Positions 54,373-62,889 of a DNA stretch of 64,000 nucleotides are shown piece after piece. A program made the position numbers and the translations under genes. Source of the stretch: Oligoflexia bacterium (GTDB lineage: Bacteria; Bdellovibrionota; UBA1018); contig JARLHE010000006.1 in the NCBI GenBank assembly GCA_031292385.1, positions 1-64,000 on the forward strand. Direction: 5' to 3'. The notes under the pieces were generated by a model. That model was not told the origin of the DNA. It saw only the letters and a program-made list of their open reading frames with translations, and searched no databases. Each line of letters starts with the position of its first letter. Position 1 is the first letter of the stretch.

Positions 54373-55119
54373 TCAGGTGTACAGCACTGTCAGCCGGCGC
54401 GCCACCCAACCGGAAAGCGCGAGCGCGTCTTCCTTCTTGATCCGAAGAATCTTAAAGCCGATCTTGAATCCGGAAATTCCGCTCCGGGGATCCAGCGGAA
54501 CACTGTTGCGAACTTGCGCATCGACCTGGTATCGCCGGTCCTCAAGCTGAATCTGGATGTTCTTCATGATCAGGTCCCTTTTGAAAAGACCGGCCTCGCG
54601 ATGCGAGATCGCCTGCACCGCGAAGCCCGAAGCGCTGACATCCAATAATCGCTTGGTTACGCGCCGTCGGACTCCCTCAACCGAGTCGAGAGTGACCAAA
54701 AACTCATAAGCTTTCGGGATTTCGTAGCGAACTTCCTTCCGCCGCTGGATCGTGAAGATTGTCCAGGGCTCCGCAACAATCAGCTTATCCTTCTGGACCG
54801 AGACCTTTTTGCTGCTCAGGCAAGCGAGGGTCTGGCCCTTGAGAAAAATAATGATGTTGCACTCACCCTCGATCGGCGCTTCCAGTTTTTCGACGTTGGA
54901 AGGAATCTCGAATTCGAGGCCCTTTTTAGGCGCCCAATCCAGCTCGACCCGGCTGATGAATCGACGTCCCATCTTAGGCAACGCGATATCCGCGCGGGCT
55001 GCCGTCTCAGAGGCCGACGAGAGAAGCTTGCGGATCTCGATCGGATCCTCGACTTTAGTCGCGCCCGTGGTTAATTTCTTCTCTTTTACCGGAATGTTCC
55101 GGAATTCTGAATCAGCCAC
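54373..55119 (-). CDS. PilZ-domain protein
   Basis: 248 residues. N-terminal part (about 1-125) without known motif, like the flagellar-brake YcgR N-domain; C-terminal PilZ domain with the c-di-GMP motif RRKEVR (about 136-141) and DVSASG (about 169-174). It should bind cyclic di-GMP and change motility, polysaccharide or secretion. It stands between the SlyD-like gene and RND genes; a common transcript is likely. Confidence 0.88.
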   Translation of the reverse strand: MADSEFRNIPVKEKKLTTGATKVEDPIEIRKLLSSASETAARADIALPKMGRRFISRVELDWAPKKGLEFEIPSNVEKLEAPIEGECNIIIFLKGQTLACLSSKKVSVQKDKLIVAEPWTIFTIQRRKEVRYEIPKAYEFLVTLDSVEGVRRRVTKRLLDVSASGFAVQAISHREAGLFKRDLIMKNIQIQLEDRRYQVDAQVRNSVPLDPRSGISGFKIGFKILRIKKEDALALSGWVARRLTVLYT

Positions 55120-55125
55120 CTGCCT

Positions 55126-55647
55126 CTAGTGTAAGAGGCCCCACTTCGGATGAGCAAGGCTCATTTCGCCGGCTCGGCCCAGCTCCCGCGTGATTTCTTC
55201 GCTCGTTGCGTCACGAACCTCGGTTGCCTCGATATCGAAAATCAGATCCTGGCCGGCAAGTGGATGGTTCCCGTCGAGAGTCACTCGCTTTCCCGTCAGC
55301 CCGGTCACGCGAAAAGGCCGCTGCTCGCCGGATTGGGTTTCGACGATCACTTCCTGGCCGATTTCGAGACGTCCCTGATTGGCAAACTTGCTTCGGGAAA
55401 CCTCCAGCACCAGGCTTTTATCGTAAAGGCCGTAGGCTTGATCCGCCGGAACCGCGATACAACGCTTCTCACCGGTTTGCAGATTTCGAAGCCCTCGCGT
55501 CAAAGCCGGAAGGCGGCCCGTGTTTTGAGTCGGCTCGTCGCTCCAGACTTCCCGGTTAAACGAGGAGCAAATCAGCTCCCCGAGTTGCGTCTTTAAAATA
55601 CAACGAAAGGATATAACCTGAGCTTTGCTGTTCGGTAGAGCTGGCAT
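55126..55647 (-). CDS. FKBP-type peptidyl-prolyl isomerase, SlyD-like
   Basis: 173 residues, ATG with GGAGGATGTCCT upstream. FKBP part with an inserted flap: LPALTRGLRNLQTGEKRCIAVPADQAYG, then VTLDGNHPLAGQDLIFDIEATEVRDAT, which is the SlyD signature. There is no His-rich metal tail. It helps protein folding in the cytoplasm. The stop is six bases before the PilZ start, so they form one unit. Confidence 0.92.
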   Translation of the reverse strand: MPALPNSKAQVISFRCILKTQLGELICSSFNREVWSDEPTQNTGRLPALTRGLRNLQTGEKRCIAVPADQAYGLYDKSLVLEVSRSKFANQGRLEIGQEVIVETQSGEQRPFRVTGLTGKRVTLDGNHPLAGQDLIFDIEATEVRDATSEEITRELGRAGEMSLAHPKWGLLH

Positions 55648-55698
55648 AGGACATCCTCCATTTAAAGCTTATCAGAAGCCTTGCGACGTCATGCAGAG

Positions 55699-57768
55699 TT
55701 ATTTGGAGTCCTTTATATGCAGCATCTTGAAAAACGCTTTGGAGTCAGGCTCGCGTCCCAAAAACTGCCGCAACAGGTCCATCGCATCCTCGAGATTGCC
55801 GTTGGCCAAAACCGTTTCGCGATATTGCCCACCCACAACCGGACTCAACAACCCGCCCTTTTTGAATTTGGTGAACATGTCTTCCGCGTAAACCTTGGAC
55901 CAAAGGTAGCCGTAATAGCCGGCGTCATAGCCGCCCATCAAATGCCCGAACCCGGCTTGAAAATGCCCGCCGGGGATGGGGTCGAGCCCGATGACCTGCT
56001 TATAGAGCTCATCCTGGAGCCGGGTCGAATCGACCGCGCCCGACGTCGTGTGCAGCAGCATGTCGTAAATGCCCAAATATAACTGTCTTGTGTAGAAATA
56101 GCCTTGATTGAAATCCCTCGCGGCGATCATTCGCTTCAAGATCGCCGGAGGAAGCTTTTTCTTGTGGTTTTTATAGTACCCCGACAGAGAAGCGAGAATC
56201 TTGGGCGACCAGACCCAGTTCTCGAGCATTTGCGAGGGCGCCTCGACGAAATCCTGCGCCACCGCCGACCCCGAAAGGCTTCCGTACGGCACCTGAGTCA
56301 GCGTTTGATGCATGATATGGCCGAACTCGTGGAATACGGTTTCGACTTCCTCATGGTTCAAAAGCGACGGCTTATCGGCCGTCGGCGGGTTGAAATTGCC
56401 GACGATCGACGCCATCGGCCGGTCATACTTGCCCCCGCGGATCATGCGTCCGACGACGAGCGGAAAAGCCGCGAAATGGCCGTACTTTCCTTTGCGAGGA
56501 ATGAAATCGGTGCAGAAATACGCGATGAGATCGCCGCTCTTGGCATCGCGGATTTCGTATTCCTTGACGCCGTCGGCCCAAAGCTTGGCGCCTTGGACTT
56601 CGATGAAATTCACGCCAAGCAGCTCGGAATAAACCTTGAACATGCCGTCAACGACGACGTCCGCGGGAAAGTATTCGCGGATCTTGTCGTCGTCCAAGCT
56701 GTAATCGCGTTTCTTGAGCTGGTACTCGAGATAGGCGAGGTCCCACTGATTCAGATTTTTGGCCTTGGGTTCGAGCTTCTTCTTATAGGCCAGAAGCTTC
56801 GCGAGGTCGGCCTGATTGCGCTTGGCGAGCTTTCCTTTGAGTCCGTTCAGGAATTCAAGGACCGTCAGCGCGTTCTTGGCCATTCGGCGATCGCCCTGAA
56901 TGCGGTAATCCGCCCAGGTGTCGTAGCCCATGAGCTTCGCGATCCGCTGGCGAAGCGAAATCGCCTGCTCAAGCAGCTTCACGTTGCTGTCGGCCGCGCG
57001 GTTCATGTAAGCGAACTGCATGCGCCGCCGGGTTTCGCCGTCTTTCGCGTTCTCCATGACCTGCGTGTAATCCGTGTATTTCGTCGAAACGACATACTTC
57101 CCGTCCTTGTCTTTCGACAGACGGGCGAGAAACTGCGCGGACACCCCATCAAGCTCCTTTTCAGAAAAACTCACGGTAGTCGCATCGTTGTTGAGATTCG
57201 AGGAGAACTGCGCCTCGGTCTTGCTGAGGTCTTGCATCAGGCTCTTGAGCTGGGCCAAATCCTTGTCATTCAGCTTCATACCGGCGTTTTCGAAGCCCTT
57301 GAGGATTTCCGACTGCAAGCGACCCTCGCGCGCGTTCGCCGGCTTCGAGGCTTTCAGGACCTGATAAAGATCCCGGCGGGTAACGACTGAAACATTGAAT
57401 TGCCCGAGCAATTCCTCGCACTTCGAACCCTCATGATTGATTGCGTCGTCGGTCGAGACGTAACCCATGAAAGTAAGCGGCGTGGTCAAATCGCTCAAAT
57501 CGGATGAAATTTCGTCGAAGGAAATGACGGTATTGGCGAAGGTCCACTCCTGGTCCGAAATCCTGATTAAAGCATCGTAGCGGCTTGAGGCCTGATCGAT
57601 CGCGGCCTGACAAAGCTGGGTGATTTCGCCTGGTTTATATTCGAAACGGACTGGGTATTTTGAATTAATTTCAGGCACTTGAACCTCCAGCCTTCTCTGC
57701 CCGCTGGAACAAGCTGCGAGCGAAAAGCCAATGATGATAGCGAACCCTACGGATACGTTTTTAACCAT
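55699..57768 (-). CDS. M3-family oligopeptidase, lipoprotein
   Basis: 689 residues from ATG 57,768, chosen because a lipoprotein signal follows (VGFAIIIGFSLAACSSG; earlier in-frame starts only add residues before it). The zinc site is VFHEFGHIMH with H480 and H484 and the glutamate in SQMLENWVW (downstream ligand). Size and motifs fit thimet oligopeptidase/Dcp/PrlC (M3A). As a lipoprotein it would trim peptides in the periplasm; E. coli Dcp and PrlC are not lipoproteins. Divergent from ygiQ. Confidence 0.92.
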   Translation of the reverse strand: MVKNVSVGFAIIIGFSLAACSSGQRRLEVQVPEINSKYPVRFEYKPGEITQLCQAAIDQASSRYDALIRISDQEWTFANTVISFDEISSDLSDLTTPLTFMGYVSTDDAINHEGSKCEELLGQFNVSVVTRRDLYQVLKASKPANAREGRLQSEILKGFENAGMKLNDKDLAQLKSLMQDLSKTEAQFSSNLNNDATTVSFSEKELDGVSAQFLARLSKDKDGKYVVSTKYTDYTQVMENAKDGETRRRMQFAYMNRAADSNVKLLEQAISLRQRIAKLMGYDTWADYRIQGDRRMAKNALTVLEFLNGLKGKLAKRNQADLAKLLAYKKKLEPKAKNLNQWDLAYLEYQLKKRDYSLDDDKIREYFPADVVVDGMFKVYSELLGVNFIEVQGAKLWADGVKEYEIRDAKSGDLIAYFCTDFIPRKGKYGHFAAFPLVVGRMIRGGKYDRPMASIVGNFNPPTADKPSLLNHEEVETVFHEFGHIMHQTLTQVPYGSLSGSAVAQDFVEAPSQMLENWVWSPKILASLSGYYKNHKKKLPPAILKRMIAARDFNQGYFYTRQLYLGIYDMLLHTTSGAVDSTRLQDELYKQVIGLDPIPGGHFQAGFGHLMGGYDAGYYGYLWSKVYAEDMFTKFKKGGLLSPVVGGQYRETVLANGNLEDAMDLLRQFLGREPDSKAFFKMLHIKDSK

Positions 57769-57835
57769 ATAAAATGAGTTATAGACTGGGTAAGTCATTG
57801 ACGCACCACGCAAAAATCAGTAGAGTGCGCGTTTA

Positions 57836-59797
57836 ATGAAACCCCAAGCGCCCATCACCAATGCCGTCGTCTACCGCGAAGCCTGTAAACGTTTTCTTCC
57901 CACAACGCGCCAGGAAATGCAGTGGAAGGGATGGAACGAGCTCGATGTTCTGCTCATTAACGGGGACGCCTACGTGGATCACCCCACGTTCGGAATTCCC
58001 TGTCTCGGCCGTTGGCTGGAGCGGATAGGGCTTCGGGTCGGCATCATCCCGCAACCTCGCTGGGATTCGATTGACGATTTTCAGGCCCTCGGCCGTCCCC
58101 GGCTTTTTGTCGGCGTATCTTCCGGTACCGTCGATTCGATGATCAACAATTATACGGCGAACCGGAAGTCCCGCTCGGACGATATGTACTCCGAAGGCGG
58201 TCGCGGCGGAAAGCGCCCCGATTATGCGAGCGTTGTTTACTCCGAGCTCGCGCGAAAAGCGTTTCCCGGCGTGCCGTTGGTCGTAGGCGGCGTGGAAGCC
58301 AGCCTGCGCCGGCTCGCGCATTACGACTACTGGCAAAACAAAGTGCGCCCGTCGATCCTGACCGAGCTCGCTGCTGATTTCGCCGTTTTCGGGATGGGCG
58401 AACGCAGCACCCGCATGATCGTCGAGGAGCTGAAAAAAGCGGAAGCCTCCGTGAACGGCCCGCTCTCGACCGATCAGCCCGAAACGCGCGCGGCGCTCGA
58501 CGTGATCCGCTCCCAACGAGGCATCGCCTACCTCTCGACGAAAGACCACGCGAGAAACCTCGAAGCGCGCCTCACCATCCCTTCCTTCGAGGAAGTGCGA
58601 GACGATAAGAAAAAATTCGCGAAAGCCGCATATTTCATCGAATACGAAGCGAGCCCTTACAACGGTCGTCGCCTGGTCCAATACCACGGCAGCAAAGCGG
58701 TCGTCATCAATCCGCCGGCGCTTCCGCTGAACACGCAGGAGCTCGACTCGATTTACGAAATGCCTTTCACCAAGGAACAGCATCCCTCATATAAAGAGCG
58801 GATCCCCGCCGCCGACATGATTCGCTTCTCCGTCGCCTCGACCCGGGGCTGTTTCGGAGGCTGTTCGTTCTGCGCGATCACTTTGCACCAGGGGCGCATC
58901 GTGCAGTCACGCTCGGAAGAAAGCATCCTGAAAGAAGTGGCGGATCTGCCCAATAAACCCGGCTTCAAAGGGATCGTCAGCGATATCGGCGGGCCGACCG
59001 CCAATATGTACAAACTTCGCTGCAAGAGCCCCGACATCCAAAGCAAATGCCGCAAGCTTTCTTGCGTGCATCCGCGGGTCTGTCCGCACCTGCACACGGA
59101 CCACACGCCGCAGGTCGAGATGCTGGAAAAGGCCCGCAAGCTTCCAGGCATCCGGAAAATCCACATCGCCTCCGGCCTGCGCTACGACCTTTCGATCGCG
59201 GACAAGAAATCGGGCGAAAAGTACATGCGTGACCTGATCACTCACCACGTGGGCGGGCACCTGAAAGTCGCGCCCGAACATCTGGACGAGGAAGTTCTGC
59301 ACCTGATGAAAAAGCCCGGGCTGAAAAATTTCGACGAGTTCGTCAGTTACTTCGAGAAGGTCTCGGCCGAAGCGGGCAAAGAGCAATACGTCGTTCCGTA
59401 TTTCATCAGCGGCTTCCCCGGCACGACGCATGAGAAGATGGAAAGGGTGAACGATTACCTTCGCGAGAAGGGCTGGAGCCTGCAGCAAGTGCAAGCCTTC
59501 ATTCCCACACCGATGACGCTCGCGACGGCGATGTATTGGACCGGGATCGATCCCATGACCAAAAAGCAGCTCTTCGTCGCGAAGGAAACCAAGGACCGCA
59601 AGATCCAGCAAGCGCTGCTTCAACCGCACAAGCCCGGAAGCCGCGAAATCCTGCAGCGCTATCGCCGCGACAAGATGTTTCAAGCCGGTCACACCCGCAA
59701 ACCCGCGGTCTTAAATCACGATGGCGCCAAGAAGCGGTCCGTAGTGGACGTTCCGGCGAAGAAACTCGGGCCGAAATTGCTGCTCGATACCCGCTAA
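57836..59797 (+). CDS. ygiQ: YgiQ-family radical SAM protein
   Basis: 653 residues. UPF0313 N-terminal domain (DVLLINGDAYVDHPTFG, GVSSGTVDSMINNYT, VVGGVEASLRRLAHYDYW) followed by a radical SAM core with the cluster motif C339-FGG-C343-SF-C346 and the C-terminal YgiQ extension (HVGGHLKVAPEHLDEEVLHLM, FISGFPGTTHEKM, QAFIPTPMTLATAMYWTG). This is a conserved family of unknown reaction. Starts near the window's RNA start of a divergent promoter (57,769-57,835). Confidence 0.93.
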   Translation: MKPQAPITNAVVYREACKRFLPTTRQEMQWKGWNELDVLLINGDAYVDHPTFGIPCLGRWLERIGLRVGIIPQPRWDSIDDFQALGRPRLFVGVSSGTVDSMINNYTANRKSRSDDMYSEGGRGGKRPDYASVVYSELARKAFPGVPLVVGGVEASLRRLAHYDYWQNKVRPSILTELAADFAVFGMGERSTRMIVEELKKAEASVNGPLSTDQPETRAALDVIRSQRGIAYLSTKDHARNLEARLTIPSFEEVRDDKKKFAKAAYFIEYEASPYNGRRLVQYHGSKAVVINPPALPLNTQELDSIYEMPFTKEQHPSYKERIPAADMIRFSVASTRGCFGGCSFCAITLHQGRIVQSRSEESILKEVADLPNKPGFKGIVSDIGGPTANMYKLRCKSPDIQSKCRKLSCVHPRVCPHLHTDHTPQVEMLEKARKLPGIRKIHIASGLRYDLSIADKKSGEKYMRDLITHHVGGHLKVAPEHLDEEVLHLMKKPGLKNFDEFVSYFEKVSAEAGKEQYVVPYFISGFPGTTHEKMERVNDYLREKGWSLQQVQAFIPTPMTLATAMYWTGIDPMTKKQLFVAKETKDRKIQQALLQPHKPGSREILQRYRRDKMFQAGHTRKPAVLNHDGAKKRSVVDVPAKKLGPKLLLDTR

Positions 59798-60582
59798 CGC
59801 TTCTTAACGACCTTCCGCCGCGCGGCAAGTACGACCAGAACGATCCCCGCGACGACGAAGGGGACGCTGAGCAATTGCCCCAAATCCATCGGCAGCCTCG
59901 CTTCGGATGCGACCTGGAGCTCCTTGAGGAACTCGATGAAAAAGCGCGCGCCGAAAACCATGATGAAAAAGACGCCCAGAATGAGGCCCGGCCGGCCGCG
60001 GTGCCACTTCTTCTTGAAGATGAAGAAAATCGTCCCGAGCGTGACGAAGTACGCGAAGCTCTCGTAAAGCATGGACGGGTGCCGGGGCAGATGGTCGACG
60101 CGCTTGAAGATGACCGCCCACGGAACCGACGTGGGACGCCCGATGATCTCGGAGTTGAAGAAATTGCCGATGCGGATGAAGCCTGCCGTAAGCGCCGCGG
60201 GCATGCAAAGATAATCAAGAAGCTCGAGCAAGGAACCTTCGAAATGCTTCCGCTTCCAGAGCCAAACTCCGAGCATCACGCCGACGGATCCGCCATGGCT
60301 GGCGAGCCCGCCTTCCCAAACCTTGAAGATGCGAATCGGGTCGGCAAGATAAATCTCCGGTTCGTAAATCAAGGTATGCCCGAGGCGCGCGCCGGCAATC
60401 GTGCCGATAACCATGTAAATCAAAAGGCTGTCGAGAGAACCGATCTTGAGTTTCTCCGTCCTTGCTTCCCAGGCCATGATTTTCATGCCGAAATAAAATC
60501 CGAGCGCGAAAAGCAGGCCGTACCAGCGAATTGTAATGGGACCGATCGAAATCAGATCGGGCGATCCGTTCCATACGAACAC
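59794..60582 (-). CDS. lgt: Prolipoprotein diacylglyceryl transferase
   Basis: 262 residues from a GTG (60,582) that has AGGAGGAGAGAATCAC upstream; the ATG ten codons earlier has no such site. Lgt features: [16 protein letters not shown], the [10 protein letters not shown] signature (about 100-110), the conserved '[15 protein letters not shown]' and a late '[11 protein letters not shown]'. Seven membrane segments. Lgt attaches diacylglycerol to lipobox cysteines, and so serves the lipoproteins of this window. Overlaps the end of ygiQ by four bases. Confidence 0.95.
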   Translation of the reverse strand: MFVWNGSPDLISIGPITIRWYGLLFALGFYFGMKIMAWEARTEKLKIGSLDSLLIYMVIGTIAGARLGHTLIYEPEIYLADPIRIFKVWEGGLASHGGSVGVMLGVWLWKRKHFEGSLLELLDYLCMPAALTAGFIRIGNFFNSEIIGRPTSVPWAVIFKRVDHLPRHPSMLYESFAYFVTLGTIFFIFKKKWHRGRPGLILGVFFIMVFGARFFIEFLKELQVASEARLPMDLGQLLSVPFVVAGIVLVVLAARRKVVKKR

Positions 60583-60620
60583 GTGATTCTCTCCTCCTTT
60601 TCGTTGTAACATACAAACAT

Positions 60621-61865
60621 ATGACGCGTCTTTCGTTTCGAAGCTTATATCTCCAGGTGCTGATCGCGGTCATTCTCGGCATTGCCGCGGGATATACGTT
60701 TCCGGAACTCGGACAGGCGGCCAAGCCGTTAGGCGATGGGTTCGTCCGCCTGATCAAGATGCTGATCGGGCCGATTATTTTCTGCACGGTCGTCTCGGGC
60801 CTGGCGGGTGCGGGAAACCTGAGGCGCGCGGGACGAGTAGGAGTCAAGGCTCTGGTCTACTTCGAGCTTTTGACGACCGCGTCGCTCATCATCGGTATCA
60901 GCGTCGCTCATCTCTTTCAGCCCGGAGCTGCCTTTAAAGTGGATCCCTCCACTCTTGATGCCGGGTCCGTATCCGCTTACGCAAGCGAAGCGAAGGCACA
61001 TGGGATCGTCGATTTCCTGTTGAACATCATCCCCGTGAATCCGGTCGATGCTTTCGCCCGGGGCGATATTCTCCAAATCCTCTTCTTCTCCGTTTTGTTC
61101 GGAGCCGCGCTTTCCCAGATTGGCGAAAAAGCGAGGGCGATATCGACGTTGATCGAGCAGGTTTCCGGCGTCTTGTTCAAGATGATCGGCTATCTGATGC
61201 GGCTTGCGCCGATCGGCACGTTCGGCGCGATGGCCTTTACGGTCGGCAAATACGGAACCGCCAGCCTCGCGGACCTCGCAAAACTCATGGCGTGCTTCTA
61301 CCTGACCTGCGCGATTTTCGTCTTCGTGGTCCTGGGCGCGGTTTGTCGAACCATGGGCATTCGCATCACGCGGCTTCTTTTCTACATTCGAGAGGAGCTC
61401 GCGATCGTCCTCGGCACGAGCTCGTCCGAATCCGCATTGCCGCGCTTGATGGAACGGCTCGAGGAACTCGGATGCTCGAAATCGATCGTGGGCCTGGTCG
61501 TTCCGGCCGGATATTCTTTCAATCTCGACGGCACCTCGATCTACCTGACCCTGGCCGCGCTTTTCATCGCGCAAGCGACAGGCGTCCATCTTTCGTGGAC
61601 GCAAGAGCTTACGATTCTCGGAGTCTTGCTCCTCAGCTCCAAAGGCGCCGCCGGAGTGACAGGCAGCGGATTCATCACGCTAGCCGCTACGCTGGCGGCA
61701 GTGCCCGGAATTCCGGTCGCCGGCCTCGTGCTGATCCTGGGCGTGGATCGCTTCATGTCCGAGGCGCGCGCGATCACGAACATCATCGGAAACGCGGTAG
61801 CAACGCTTTACATCTCGCACTGGGAACGGGAGTGGGACTCCGGCAAGGCGCTCAAGATCCGTTGA
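60621..61865 (+). CDS. Dicarboxylate/amino acid:cation symporter (DAACS)
   Basis: 414 residues, eight or nine membrane segments. DctA/GltP signature: [20 protein letters not shown] (hairpin 1), [55 protein letters not shown], and [22 protein letters not shown]. It takes up C4-dicarboxylates or glutamate/aspartate with protons or sodium. OxyR follows after 62 bases in the same direction, but a proper OxyR box between them suggests a separate promoter. Confidence 0.93.
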   Translation: MTRLSFRSLYLQVLIAVILGIAAGYTFPELGQAAKPLGDGFVRLIKMLIGPIIFCTVVSGLAGAGNLRRAGRVGVKALVYFELLTTASLIIGISVAHLFQPGAAFKVDPSTLDAGSVSAYASEAKAHGIVDFLLNIIPVNPVDAFARGDILQILFFSVLFGAALSQIGEKARAISTLIEQVSGVLFKMIGYLMRLAPIGTFGAMAFTVGKYGTASLADLAKLMACFYLTCAIFVFVVLGAVCRTMGIRITRLLFYIREELAIVLGTSSSESALPRLMERLEELGCSKSIVGLVVPAGYSFNLDGTSIYLTLAALFIAQATGVHLSWTQELTILGVLLLSSKGAAGVTGSGFITLAATLAAVPGIPVAGLVLILGVDRFMSEARAITNIIGNAVATLYISHWEREWDSGKALKIR

Positions 61866-61908
61866 TTGCCCTAGACCGATTGGAGACATGGATTGTTTAT
61901 AAGCTTCA

Positions 61909-61923
61909 ATAGTTGTATACTAT
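61909..61923 (+). promoter_or_regulatory. OxyR-type box before oxyR
   Basis: ATAGTTGTATACTAT has the ATAG-N7-CTAT form of OxyR sites, with the inner T of ATAGnT present. It ends four bases before the oxyR start codon, a place fit for repression of its own gene. Only one such unit was seen; full OxyR sites are usually two. Confidence 0.6.
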
Positions 61924-61927
61924 TAAT

Positions 61928-62881
61928 ATGCCGACCATCACCCAGCTCGAATATATCTTGGCGGTCGAGAAATATAGGCATTTTGGCAAGGCTGCCGCTG
62001 CCTGCCATATTTCGCAGCCAACGCTGAGCGTTCAGATCCAAAAGACGGAAGAAGAGCTCAACATAGTTATTTTCGATCGAGTCAAAAAACCGATTATACC
62101 GACCGAGGACGGAAAGCGTTTTCTCGAGCAGGCCCGCGCGGTGGTGCGCGAACATCAAAAACTGCTCCAGATCTCGAAAAAGGCGGAGGGAGAAGTGTCC
62201 GGCCAATTTCGTCTCGGCATCATCCCGACGGTCGGCAGCTCGCTGCTGCCGCTTCTCGTTCATGAGTTCGCCAGCCGCTTCCCCGAGGTCGAGCTGTACG
62301 TAGAGGAGGGAAAGACGGAGAGCCTGCTCGAAGACCTCAAAGAAGACCGGCTCGACGGGGCCATCCTGGTGACCCCGCTCCACGAAAACGGGCTCAAAGA
62401 GCACCCCCTCTACTACGAACCGTTTCTTTTGTACCTTGCCGCCGGCCATCCCTTGTTGAAAAAGGAAACCATAGCCGAAGCCGATCTCGATGGAGCCGAA
62501 ATGTGGCTTTTGCAGGACGGCCACTGTTTCAAGAACCAGGTGGTCAAATTCTGCTCCATCTCGCCCGATCAGGATGCGGTATTGAAAAGCGTGCACTTCC
62601 AAAGCGGTAGCCTGGAAACGCTGAAAAACGTCGTACGAAAAAGCCGCGGCTATACGATGATTCCGACCCTTTTCGCGCGGTCTTTGCCGGATTCGGAAAG
62701 CAAAGCGCACGTTCGGCGATTCAAAGCGCCGGTACCCACGCGCGAGGTCAGCCTGGTTTACCGACGTGATCGGTGGAAGACCGAAATTATTTCCGCGATC
62801 GAAAAGACCATCGCGGGAGTGATTCCATCCGACCTGCTCCGCGGCTCCCGCAAAGAGCAGGTCGTTCTGGAAATCCAGTAA
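61928..62881 (+). CDS. oxyR: Hydrogen-peroxide sensor OxyR (LysR family)
   Basis: 317 residues from ATG 61,928. LysR HTH (FGKAAAACHISQPTLSVQIQKTE, about 19-41), linker helix and a periplasmic-binding-like sensor domain. The two redox cysteines C200 and C209 in DGHCFKNQ..KFC are at the same spacing and almost the same numbers as C199 and C208 in E. coli. Oxidation by peroxide links them and turns on catalase and peroxidase genes. An ATG five codons earlier is possible but would overlap the box. Confidence 0.93.
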   Translation: MPTITQLEYILAVEKYRHFGKAAAACHISQPTLSVQIQKTEEELNIVIFDRVKKPIIPTEDGKRFLEQARAVVREHQKLLQISKKAEGEVSGQFRLGIIPTVGSSLLPLLVHEFASRFPEVELYVEEGKTESLLEDLKEDRLDGAILVTPLHENGLKEHPLYYEPFLLYLAAGHPLLKKETIAEADLDGAEMWLLQDGHCFKNQVVKFCSISPDQDAVLKSVHFQSGSLETLKNVVRKSRGYTMIPTLFARSLPDSESKAHVRRFKAPVPTREVSLVYRRDRWKTEIISAIEKTIAGVIPSDLLRGSRKEQVVLEIQ

Positions 62882-62889
62882 GTCGCCGT

